NCBI GenBank assembly: GCA_937944075.1
Contig: CALDZZ010000098.1
Span: 1-5,259 of the forward strand
Length of the DNA: 5,259 bases
Origin: an uncultured Rhizobiaceae group bacterium
GTDB lineage: Bacteria > Pseudomonadota > Alphaproteobacteria > Rhizobiales > Rhizobiaceae
Reading direction: 5' to 3'
The notes below the pieces were generated by a model. The model searched no databases. It was not told where the DNA came from and saw only the letters and a list, made by a program, of their open reading frames with translations. Position numbers and translations under genes: made by a program. Below, piece after piece: positions 1 to 5,259 of this stretch; position 1 is the stretch's first letter; the number at the start of each line of letters is the position of its first letter.

Positions 1-372
1 CAGACGACTTCCCAGCTGTGCAATTTTGCCTCCGACATCAGCTTTTGCCGTATAACGTAAAATGGTACCATCACCATCCTCGATCAGTTCAACATCAGCC
101 CCGCCTTTGGCAAATCCGGCAATACCACCACTGCCCTCGCCTGTGAGCGAAAACCGCTCGGGCGGATTAACCGGATCAAGCACGACATTACCCCCGAACT
201 TGGCTTTTACAGGCCCTATTTTCAATGTGACCTTTGCTTCCAGATCCGTATCTGAATGCTTGATCAGCTCTTCGCAACCTGGAATACACTGCTTAAGGAT
301 TTCCGGATCATTCAACCCTTCGTAAACACGCTGCCTTGGCGCTTCAATGCGAATTTCATCTTGCAATTCCAT
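1..372 (-). CDS. CoxG family protein (SRPBCC fold, CO dehydrogenase subunit G-like), 3' end cut by window
   Basis: The reading frame is open from an ATG at 372-370 to the window edge, giving 124 residues without a stop. The protein starts MELQDEIRIEAPRQRVYEGL and continues with NDPEILKQCIPGCEEL (21-36), a GPVKAKFGG block (53-61), GEGSGGIAGFAKGGADV (78-94) and GGKIAQLGSRL (114-124). These are the signatures of the CoxG branch of the SRPBCC (START-like) fold. CoxG proteins accompany molybdenum hydroxylases such as aerobic CO dehydrogenase; in CO oxidisers CoxG is thought to help attach the enzyme to the membrane, but many homologues lie outside cox clusters and have no known job. The start is well supported: an in-frame TAA lies at 387-385 and an AAAGGG ribosome site at 386-381 sits 8 nt from the ATG. 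The rest of the protein lies left of base 1, so I cannot say whether it has a C-terminal membrane anchor or whether molybdenum hydroxylase genes follow. Confidence 0.9.
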   Translation of the reverse strand, partial: MELQDEIRIEAPRQRVYEGLNDPEILKQCIPGCEELIKHSDTDLEAKVTLKIGPVKAKFGGNVVLDPVNPPERFSLTGEGSGGIAGFAKGGADVELIEDGDGTILRYTAKADVGGKIAQLGSRL

Positions 373-395
373 GACTTGAACCCTTTACATGAATC

Positions 396-426
396 ATTAT
401 CAGAGCGTTTCGCTAATGACATACAA
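396..426 (-). promoter_or_regulatory. Weak candidate promoter for the CoxG gene
   Basis: On the minus strand a GATAAT hexamer (401-396, five of six matches to TATAAT) lies just ahead of the ribosome site of the CoxG gene and would give a leader of roughly 17 nt. The only -35-like box is TTGTAT (426-421), a 3/6 match with a long 19-nt spacer. The -10 is reasonable and the -35 is poor, so this is a suggestion only. Confidence 0.25.
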
Positions 427-481
427 GGTAGGCATTTCATCACCCAAGAGCAACCTGCCAACCAGAAATGTTTTTTTTGGT

Positions 482-500
482 ACCCAGATGATTTTTGGGT
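482..500. repeat. Imperfect inverted repeat, possible operator
   Basis: The arms ACCCAGA (482-488) and TTTGGGT (494-500) pair with one mismatch around a 5-nt loop; the outer five bases match perfectly. It lies about 60 bp upstream of the flavin reductase start and about 110 bp upstream of the CoxG start, where a regulator could act on either gene. It has no GC-rich stem followed by a T run, so it does not look like a terminator. An arm this short may arise by chance. Confidence 0.25.
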
Positions 501-562
501 CGCAAATTTTCACTTTACAACTATGTTAAGCGCTGTTCGGCTCCAATAGTCAAAGGCATACA

Positions 563-1063
563 ATGACCAAAAAAGATCTCATTCGCGAAAGCTTTCTTGC
601 AGGCATGCGCCATGTTGCAAATAGCGTAACCGTGGTTACCACAAATGGCGTAGCCGGCAAGTCTGGTGCTACTGTCAGTGCTTTCTCATCTGTATCAGCC
701 GATCCGCCTACTGTTTTGGTTTGTCTGAATTCTGACAGCAACACACTGGAAATGATTCAAAAAAACAGACATTTCTGCGTTAACGTTCTTCCTGAAGGTG
801 CAAAACACATCGCAGAGCGCTTTGCAGGCCTTCACGACAATGAATTTCCAGACCGTTTTGCAGGCATTGATCTGACAGATTCAAAAGGCGCCTCACCTGT
901 CATATCAGGAGCCACCGCCTTCATTTGTGAATTGCACGAAGAGTTGGTGTCCGGCAGCCACGTTATATGCATTGGCAAGGTAACTGAAACACACGCAGGA
1001 AATTTTATGCCGCTGATTTACATGGATCGCAAGTTCAAGCGAATTTCAGACATAGAAGGATGA
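563..1063 (+). CDS. Flavin reductase family protein (FMN-binding split barrel, HpaC/RutF-like)
   Basis: This complete 166-residue protein has the usual length of the short-chain flavin reductases that reduce FMN or FAD with NAD(P)H and hand the free reduced flavin to a partner monooxygenase. Family landmarks appear in order: FLAGMRHVANSVTVVTT (11-27), the flavin-contacting stretch GATVSAFSSVSADPPTVLVCL (35-55, read as two blocks GATVSAFSS and VSADPPTVLVCL), NRHFCVNVLPEGAKHIAERFAG (68-89, with FxVNVL), and GSHVICIGKV (131-140), where members typically carry a GDH motif; here Ser replaces Asp but His is kept. PLIYMDRKFKRI (150-161) matches the usual C-terminal PLxYxxxxF segment. The ATG follows AAGG at a 6-nt spacing. 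No partner monooxygenase lies in the window, so the physiological acceptor is unknown; some family members bind flavin or haem without acting as diffusible reductases. The gene diverges from CoxG and converges on the TauE gene. Confidence 0.88.
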   Translation: MTKKDLIRESFLAGMRHVANSVTVVTTNGVAGKSGATVSAFSSVSADPPTVLVCLNSDSNTLEMIQKNRHFCVNVLPEGAKHIAERFAGLHDNEFPDRFAGIDLTDSKGASPVISGATAFICELHEELVSGSHVICIGKVTETHAGNFMPLIYMDRKFKRISDIEG

Positions 1064-1079
1064 TACTTCAAGACCAAGA

Positions 1080-1832
1080 TTAAAGGCTTCTCCAAATGAA
1101 CAATACACCGATAATCAAAAGCGCATAAAGAATCATTCTTCGAAAGAGTTCATTGGGGATAGTCTCGCCAATTCTGTTTCCAAGTGACATGCCAATGAAA
1201 CATGGTATCAGCACGAAAAGCCCCAGTAGAACATTGTTCTGATTTAAAATTCCTGCAAACCAGAACCCTGAGTTAATCAAAACACCGGAAATGATAAACA
1301 AGAGTGCAATGCCTGCCCTGAAAGCATTTCGGTCTGCCTGAATACCGACCAGATACATGATAAAAAACATCCCGTTTATCGAAGTCAGAATACCAACAAC
1401 CCCGGCAACTAGCCCGGTAACTGCACCTGCTAGTGTCTGCCTTTCTCTTGAAATTTTAAAGACAAATCCGGACAAACTGTGAAGCGCGAAGCCAATCAGT
1501 GTGATACCCAGTATCAAGAGATGCAGCTTGCCTTCAAGAGATGTCAGATACCAAGCTCCTAAAGCAACACTTGGAACAAGTGCCAGCAAAATAGACCAGG
1601 TCGAATAAAAAGCCTGCCTTGCGCCCCCAGTTGAAATCAATTGCCCAATATTGGTTACAGGTTGAACGAGGGCAGACAATACAATCGCAAGCTCTACTGG
1701 TATAATAAAAGGCAACAAGGACATTGTGATGAGCGGAAGGCCAAAACCAAGGACCCCTTTAACCATCCCGGCTACAGCAAAAATGATAAAGACGAAAATC
1801 AGGGTTGTTATTTCAAGGCCGAAAAACATCAT
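1080..1832 (-). CDS. Sulfite exporter TauE/SafE family permease
   Basis: This is a 250-residue, very hydrophobic inner-membrane protein with about eight predicted helices arranged as two related halves, as is typical of TauE/SafE (DUF81) proteins. The first half carries the family glycine motif GMVKGVLGFG (22-31) and the second half its degenerate counterpart GLVAGVVGILTSINGMFF (140-157). Family members are proposed to export sulfite, sulfoacetate or other small organic anions; the substrate here cannot be read from the sequence. The start ATG (1832-1830) overlaps the TGA of the upstream MFS gene (1831-1829) as ATGA, and there is no good independent ribosome site, so translation is probably coupled. 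A second ATG follows immediately, so the first residue could be either Met. The gene ends 16 bp from the stop of the convergent flavin reductase gene, and I see no hairpin terminator in that gap. Confidence 0.88.
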   Translation of the reverse strand: MMFFGLEITTLIFVFIIFAVAGMVKGVLGFGLPLITMSLLPFIIPVELAIVLSALVQPVTNIGQLISTGGARQAFYSTWSILLALVPSVALGAWYLTSLEGKLHLLILGITLIGFALHSLSGFVFKISRERQTLAGAVTGLVAGVVGILTSINGMFFIMYLVGIQADRNAFRAGIALLFIISGVLINSGFWFAGILNQNNVLLGLFVLIPCFIGMSLGNRIGETIPNELFRRMILYALLIIGVLFIWRSL

Positions 1833-3070
1833 GTGCCATCGTTATTACGCTTCTTGCGTCTGACTATATCAGCAATGAAAAGCGTTGTGCGCGGCATATA
1901 GTTGTATGGCCTTTGCCTTCCCCCTACCCGGCCGACAATGAAACGCCATAACGTGTATAAAACAAGGGCAACATGAGCCAGCATGATAAATGTGAACATG
2001 GACGGTGCACCATAGGTTTCTATCAGATATCCGGCAAATGAAGGCGCAAGAACGGACCCCATGGCATAAAAGAAAATAAGGGACGCACTCATCGCAAGCA
2101 TGTCTTCCTGTTTGGCAAAATCACTCGCATGAGAGGCACAGACTGAATAGATCGGCAGCGTGGCAAACCCAAATAGAAAACTGCCAATGTAAACAAAAGG
2201 GATACCGCCAATTGTTTCGACATAATCAACGGAAATTGCGCCACAGACAAAAATGGCCAAAAGACTAAAGCCTATCAGTGTTGTTCGCCGGCTTACCCGA
2301 TCTGCAATAACACCCGCAGGCAGTTGAGCAACCAGCCCTCCTACAATGGCAAGCGCGAGAAAAATCGCAATCGCATCTTTTTCCAAACCAGACTGGGCTG
2401 CATAGACGGGTGCAACCATCCTGAACGAAGAATTGGTTAGACCCACCACAATGACCCCGAGAGCAGCCAAAGGCGAAAGCGTATAGACAAAGAACGGTCG
2501 AAACTTCTGGGCCTTTGGCAAGGAAGGGGCACTGGTTTGTGTCAAGGCCAGCGGCACCAGCGCCAAACAGGCCACAACCGCAATCAGGTTGTAGGAAACA
2601 TAGGCAGCAGGTGTCAGACCTGCAATAATCAACTGGGAGAGCAAAGTACCGGCCATGTCGACCATGCGGTAAATTGAGAAAACAGTCCCCCTGTTTTGAC
2701 TGTTCAACTTTGATTGGAGCCAGCTTTCAATCACGGTGTAAGCGCCTGCGATTGCAAACCCGGTCAAAATCCGAAGAATCATCCAGAACCAGGGCTGTTG
2801 ATAAACCGGATGCAGAATAATTGATATGGTAGATACCGCCGCCATGACGGCAAACGCTCGGGCATGGCCAGAACGGATAACAATATAGGGGCTAACAACA
2901 CAGCCTATGAAAAACCCCAGAAAATGAGCGGACCCCAAGTAACCGATTTCAGTAGGTGAAAACCCAAGCGCCAAACCGGACAAGGCGTCCAGTGGCCCCA
3001 GTGATCCGGTACCAATTTGTACAAAAATGACGGATATCAGCAAGGCTGAAAGTGAAATGACGAGCCGCAC
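1829..3070 (-). CDS. MFS transporter, YcaD-like family
   Basis: This 413-residue protein has about twelve hydrophobic segments in two groups of six, separated by a basic central loop near residues 178-192. The stretch IESWLQSKLNSQNRG (114-128) followed by SIYRMVDMAG is characteristic of the YcaD-type branch of the major facilitator superfamily. The loop between helices 8 and 9 has a clear motif A (PAGVIADRVSRR, 251-262), while the first-half motif A is degenerate (SGHARAF, 67-73). A basic hydrophilic tail of about 35 residues (379-413) is cytoplasmic by the usual topology. The start codon is GTG (3070-3068): an in-frame TAA lies a few codons upstream and the next in-frame ATG would remove the first two helices. 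The ribosome site is weak. Transported substrate is unknown; YcaD relatives are mostly uncharacterised presumed exporters. It forms an operon with the TauE gene downstream. Confidence 0.9.
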   Translation of the reverse strand: MRLVISLSALLISVIFVQIGTGSLGPLDALSGLALGFSPTEIGYLGSAHFLGFFIGCVVSPYIVIRSGHARAFAVMAAVSTISIILHPVYQQPWFWMILRILTGFAIAGAYTVIESWLQSKLNSQNRGTVFSIYRMVDMAGTLLSQLIIAGLTPAAYVSYNLIAVVACLALVPLALTQTSAPSLPKAQKFRPFFVYTLSPLAALGVIVVGLTNSSFRMVAPVYAAQSGLEKDAIAIFLALAIVGGLVAQLPAGVIADRVSRRTTLIGFSLLAIFVCGAISVDYVETIGGIPFVYIGSFLFGFATLPIYSVCASHASDFAKQEDMLAMSASLIFFYAMGSVLAPSFAGYLIETYGAPSMFTFIMLAHVALVLYTLWRFIVGRVGGRQRPYNYMPRTTLFIADIVRRKKRNNDGT

Positions 3071-3114
3071 AACAACTGCTTTTTATCGTTACCAATAAGC
3101 AAGACATTAAACCT

Positions 3115-3151
3115 AAAAAACCACTACGCAAGTCATTTGCACAGTGGTTTT
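3115..3151 (-). terminator. Intrinsic terminator of the GFA-family gene
   Basis: A perfect 9-bp inverted repeat (AAAACCACT at 3117-3125 and AGTGGTTTT at 3143-3151) encloses a second short stem (GCAA 3128-3131 with TTGC 3137-3140, 5-nt loop), separated by a small AC/AC internal loop. Read leftward, the stem ends in a run of six T (3120-3115), the classic arrangement for Rho-independent termination 36 bp past the GFA stop codon. Read rightward it ends in only four T, and no rightward gene lies upstream. It splits the GFA gene from the MFS-TauE operon. Confidence 0.75.
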
Positions 3152-3187
3152 CATAATTTGACCTCAGGCTCTCTAAAGCTTGATGAC

Positions 3188-3595
3188 TTAACCTGGCATG
3201 GCAGGGAATTTTTTCAATTTCGGATCCATTGCTGTTGAGGGTATGGCGCTGTCGCAATAAATATTCGCACCCGGTTTAATTAATTCCTTTTGATCAACAC
3301 AGCCTGCCCGCAATCCTATAACACCCTGCCGACCGCTGTTCTTGCCAGCCACTTGTGAGCCACATGTGCCACAAAAGATTTTTGTGAGTGTGTTTCCACT
3401 ATCAGCAGGATGATCAAACCTGGATGTTTCTCCAGTAAACTCAACCGCATCTTCTGAAACAAAAACCATGGTAGCATGAGATGAACAGGTCGCCTGTTGG
3501 CAATCTGTACAATGGCAATTGATTACCATTTTAATCTCACCATCCCCCTTGTAGGATACGTTACCACAAAGGCATGAGCCTGTAATTTCAGTCAT
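3188..3595 (-). CDS. GFA family zinc protein (glutathione-dependent formaldehyde-activating enzyme/CENP-V fold)
   Basis: This 135-residue protein is of usual length for the family and carries the full set of seven zinc-ligand cysteines: C8 and C10 in GSCLCGNVSY, C27, C29 and C32 in NCHCTDCQQ, and C75 and C78 in FCGTCGS. The founding enzyme, Gfa of Paracoccus, was described as speeding the joining of formaldehyde and glutathione, but the family is broad and most members have no proven reaction, so the name should not be taken as function. No glutathione-dependent formaldehyde dehydrogenase gene is near. The ATG at 3595-3593 has AGGA (3607-3604) 8 nt upstream, a good ribosome site. The gene has its own candidate promoter and a strong terminator, so it is probably transcribed alone. 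It is soluble and cytoplasmic, with no signal peptide. Confidence 0.9.
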   Translation of the reverse strand: MTEITGSCLCGNVSYKGDGEIKMVINCHCTDCQQATCSSHATMVFVSEDAVEFTGETSRFDHPADSGNTLTKIFCGTCGSQVAGKNSGRQGVIGLRAGCVDQKELIKPGANIYCDSAIPSTAMDPKLKKFPAMPG

Positions 3596-3620
3596 GTTGC
3601 TATTCCTGTTCCATGTTCAA

Positions 3621-3649
3621 ATTATTTCCAAAACAACACTAAACGTCAG
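3621..3649 (-). promoter_or_regulatory. Candidate sigma70-type promoter of the GFA-family gene
   Basis: On the minus strand CTGACG (3649-3644, 4/6 to TTGACA) and AATAAT (3626-3621, 5/6 to TATAAT) are separated by exactly 17 nt. Transcription would begin near 3614, giving a short leader of about 19 nt that holds the AGGA ribosome site. Position and spacing are good; the match is by eye only. Confidence 0.45.
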
Positions 3650-3705
3650 TGATGGGAATGTGAAGTTTCTTACAATTAATAATTCTTGAAGGGGATGAAA
3701 ATACA

Positions 3706-3747
3706 ATGCCGGCTTCACGAAACAGAATAGAAAATCAAGGCATATGA
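3706..3747 (+). other. Possible 13-codon leader ORF overlapping the acyltransferase start
   Basis: An ATG at 3706 opens a 13-codon frame (MPASRNRIENQGI) whose TGA (3745-3747) overlaps the ATG of the acyltransferase gene (3744-3746) as ATGA, the arrangement seen in translational coupling. A strong purine-rich ribosome site, GAAGGGG (3688-3694), lies 11 nt upstream, somewhat far but better than anything ahead of the main ATG. Such a short frame can occur by chance and the peptide resembles nothing I know. Confidence 0.25.
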
Positions 3748-4865
3748 GCACTGGCAACCTTACTCAGGAATTCACCACAAAACTCATGGTAGACAACATT
3801 ATTCATGAGTTGAATGTTCTTGATACTCTTGAAGACATACTAACCTTAAAAAAGGAATGGTTAAATCTCGAGAACAAATGCGATGAAGCTTTTTCCTGTT
3901 ATCAAGGTTTCTCATGGTGTTTTGAATACTATAAAAACTACGCAAACGATCTGAACAACCGACACAGTCCTATACCTCAGGTAATCACAGTGCACCGTAA
4001 TAACCGCTTGATAATGGTATGGCCATTGATGAAAATTCAAACCAGAACAGGCCTGACTCTGCTGACTACAGCAACCGACCCACTGTGTCAGTTTTCAAAT
4101 ATCCTTTACGACAAGAAACACTTCACAGAAGATGTTGGAAAAACCGTTCTGGAGCAGCTCAAAAAGACTGCAGCATGTGATGCGATTTCACTCAATAATG
4201 TTCCTTCACAATCCATACTCACTACAGCAATTGGCGAACAGGGCATAAAGGAAAATTCAAACCAGCAAACTGCCCTGCTGATAGTTAAAGATCAAAACGT
4301 GTTGAATGACCTCGAGAGCGCACGAAAAAAGCTGGAAATATATGGCAAGGTTTCATACACATTGCATCAGGCAGGATCAGAACATTTTAACTCCCTGATG
4401 AAAAAGTTGCTTAAGCTTAAATGCCTGGCGCTGAAATCATCAGGTGCAAAACCAGGGTTGCTAGATGAACAAGCAACAAGCACCATGTTTGCAAATTTGA
4501 ATTCAACTGACTTTTTTGGCGCTTGCCTGCATGTTCTGTCAATTGATGAGAAGCCGGTGTCCATTGAGTTTGGTATTCACTCCAACGGCAAATATCATTC
4601 TTATCTTGATGCAACAGAAATGGATTGGGCTAAACAGGAACCCTACCGTTTGCTTTTGGCATTCATTGTTGCCTGGGCTGAAAAAGAAAAGATAAACCAG
4701 ATTGATTTTGGTCTGGATGCGCCTCACTACAAGAAGACACTTTCAAGTGAAGGTCAGATACTTCAAAGTTGTAACATTACCCTTACATCAAGCGGATATA
4801 TTTACAGTAAACTTTTGAAATCAAACATCAGGCCCTTGTTGAATTCGTTGTTGAGAAGCGATTAG
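3744..4865 (+). CDS. GNAT-superfamily acyltransferase with BioF2-like domain (Acetyltransf_6, CelD-like)
   Basis: This 373-residue soluble protein matches the layout of CelD/BioF2-like acyltransferases, which have two GNAT-like halves and are often found with polysaccharide or lipid modification genes. The N-terminal half has LKKEWLNLENKCDEAFSCYQ (35-54) followed by GFSWCFEYYKNY (55-66), the usual EWxxL...W segment. The C-terminal half has the helix ARKKLEIYGKVSY (193-205), the strand pair VLSIDEKPVSIEFGI (264-278), the HSYLDATEMDW region (285-295), and the closing DFGLDAPHYKKTLSSEG (321-337), where the DFG and YK positions are family hallmarks. The acyl donor and acceptor are unknown. The ATG at 3744 has only AAGG at a 3-nt spacing, too close to be efficient; Met15 (3786) is a possible alternative start that keeps the recognisable domain intact. 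Sampled stretches are only about 33-43% GC, lower than much of the MFS and CoxG genes. No partner genes lie in the window; it converges on the IclR gene. Confidence 0.8.
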   Translation: MSTGNLTQEFTTKLMVDNIIHELNVLDTLEDILTLKKEWLNLENKCDEAFSCYQGFSWCFEYYKNYANDLNNRHSPIPQVITVHRNNRLIMVWPLMKIQTRTGLTLLTTATDPLCQFSNILYDKKHFTEDVGKTVLEQLKKTAACDAISLNNVPSQSILTTAIGEQGIKENSNQQTALLIVKDQNVLNDLESARKKLEIYGKVSYTLHQAGSEHFNSLMKKLLKLKCLALKSSGAKPGLLDEQATSTMFANLNSTDFFGACLHVLSIDEKPVSIEFGIHSNGKYHSYLDATEMDWAKQEPYRLLLAFIVAWAEKEKINQIDFGLDAPHYKKTLSSEGQILQSCNITLTSSGYIYSKLLKSNIRPLLNSLLRSD

Positions 4866-4873
4866 AACTAATC
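4860..4873. repeat. Palindrome across the convergent stop codons
   Basis: GATTAG and CTAATC form a perfect 6-bp inverted repeat around AA. It contains the TAG of the acyltransferase gene and most of the TGA of the opposing IclR gene. There is no GC-rich stem or following T run on either strand, so it is not a convincing terminator, although no better one is visible between the two genes. Confidence 0.3.
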
Positions 4874-5259
4874 ATGTAAATAGCGCACCACCCAGTTTCT
4901 CTGCACCTTGCAAAAGGTAATCCTTGCAGGATAGTGCACTTTGAATGTTCATGCGTTGTGTTGGTGCGTGAAAGGCAAGAGAAGCACAGAAGCGTGATCT
5001 TTCATCTTTCACAGGTACAGCAATAGCAATCATTCCGGGCATGAATTCCTCATTATCAACTGCGTAGCCCTGCTTTGCCACCTTGGTTAGTTCCTGCATG
5101 AAGGAATGCCGATCGCAGAACGTATTGCCGGTAATGGGTTCCAGCCCCATGCCTTCAACAAAGGATTTTCGCAAGGATGATGAAAGACTTGCCAAAAAGG
5201 TCTTCCCGCTTGCTGTTGCATGAAAGGGTACGTTGGAGCCAATCGGCAATTGTATTCTC
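4872..5259 (-). CDS. IclR-family transcriptional regulator, C-terminal effector domain (5' end beyond window)
   Basis: The frame is open to the right edge, and the visible 128 residues are the C-terminal ligand-binding half of an IclR regulator. The stretch RIQLPIGSNVPFHATASGK just inside the edge matches the conserved start of this domain (GSxxPxHxTAxGK), and KQGYAVDNEEFMPGMIAIAVPV matches the conserved GYAxDxEExxxGxxxIAxPV segment, followed by SLAFHAPTQRM, the usual dimer/effector strand. The N-terminal winged helix-turn-helix lies beyond base 5259. The TTG at 5249-5247 is an internal Leu codon and not the start. IclR proteins bind small catabolic ligands (aromatic acids, glyoxylate, acyl compounds and others) and act as activators or repressors; neither ligand nor targets are visible. 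Its stop codon is 6 bp from that of the convergent acyltransferase gene. Confidence 0.9.
   Translation of the reverse strand, partial: RIQLPIGSNVPFHATASGKTFLASLSSSLRKSFVEGMGLEPITGNTFCDRHSFMQELTKVAKQGYAVDNEEFMPGMIAIAVPVKDERSRFCASLAFHAPTQRMNIQSALSCKDYLLQGAEKLGGALFT

Larger units (their letters stand above)
373..562. other. Divergent intergenic region between CoxG and flavin reductase genes
   Basis: This 190-bp stretch must carry the promoters of both divergent genes. Visible in it are a run of eight T (471-478), a GGTACC palindrome (479-484) and an imperfect inverted repeat at 482-500 (ACCCAGA and TTTGGGT arms with one mismatch and a 5-nt loop) that could be an operator. The core ACCCA also occurs at 442-446. 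I see no good -35/-10 pair for the rightward gene. The flavin reductase ribosome site is AAGG at 553-556, 6 nt before its ATG. No RNA gene or additional coding sequence is evident. Confidence 0.5.

Noticed and set aside
62..325. Rightward 87-codon ORF rich in Ser and Pro
   Set aside because: It lies wholly antisense to the clear CoxG frame, and its composition is typical of a shadow frame.
256..549. Rightward 97-codon ORF running from the CoxG gene into the intergenic region
   Set aside because: Its first 117 bases are antisense to CoxG, it has no recognisable motif, and it would occupy the region needed for the divergent promoters.
1064..1079. Terminator between the convergent flavin reductase and TauE genes
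   Set aside because: Only a 4-bp GAAG/CTTC pairing around 1055-1070 is visible, with no T run; this is not enough to call a terminator.
1080..1832. Reading TauE plus flavin reductase as a sulfonate desulfonation system
   Set aside because: The reductase is of the HpaC/RutF-like type, no SsuD-like monooxygenase or sulfonate transporter is present, and the two genes are convergent and so not an operon.
2949..3257. Leftward 102-codon ORF bridging the GFA and MFS genes
   Set aside because: It overlaps both real genes in another frame and runs through the terminator hairpin; the composition does not resemble a protein family.
3188..3595. Assigning formaldehyde detoxification to the GFA-family gene
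   Set aside because: The family name comes from one founding member; no formaldehyde dehydrogenase or S-formylglutathione hydrolase gene is nearby, so a specific role is unsupported.
4367..4727. Three leftward ORFs of 62-65 codons inside the acyltransferase gene
   Set aside because: All are antisense to a well-supported coding frame, overlap one another, and show no family features.

Overview
The window reads as ordinary chromosomal DNA from a Gram-negative proteobacterium. An alphaproteobacterium is my best guess, from the mix of families (CoxG, a YcaD-type MFS carrier, TauE/SafE, a GFA-type zinc protein, IclR) and from a moderate GC content that varies by gene. No gene here fixes the species. 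There is no rRNA, tRNA, transposase, CRISPR array or phage gene. Seven protein genes fill nearly all of it; the two at the edges are cut by the window.

Left part (1-1063): a CoxG/SRPBCC-family gene runs leftward off the window. A 190-bp intergenic region separates it from a divergent flavin reductase-like gene. Middle (1080-3070): a leftward two-gene membrane operon encodes an MFS carrier (GTG start) followed by a TauE/SafE permease, with the stop and start codons overlapping as ATGA. Its last gene converges on the flavin reductase gene with a 16-bp gap. Next (3115-3649): a leftward single-gene unit encodes a GFA-family zinc protein, with a candidate sigma70-like promoter and a convincing hairpin/T-run terminator that separates it from the membrane operon.

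Right part (3744-5259): a rightward gene encodes a GNAT-superfamily acyltransferase of the BioF2-like/CelD-like type (Acetyltransf_6). It is AT-richer than several neighbours and has a puzzling translation start. It converges, with 6 bp between stop codons, on the 3' end of an IclR-family regulator that enters from beyond the right edge.

The genes do not form one recognisable pathway. CoxG and the flavin reductase suggest redox or aromatic/heterocycle metabolism (molybdenum hydroxylase accessory and flavin supply), the two membrane proteins suggest solute export, and IclR regulators commonly control catabolic genes; any link between these is inference. I found no undescribed system. The points most worth a second look are the leader of the acyltransferase gene, the overlapping MFS-TauE pair, the CoxG/flavin reductase divergent pair, and the terminator that crowds the membrane-operon promoter region.
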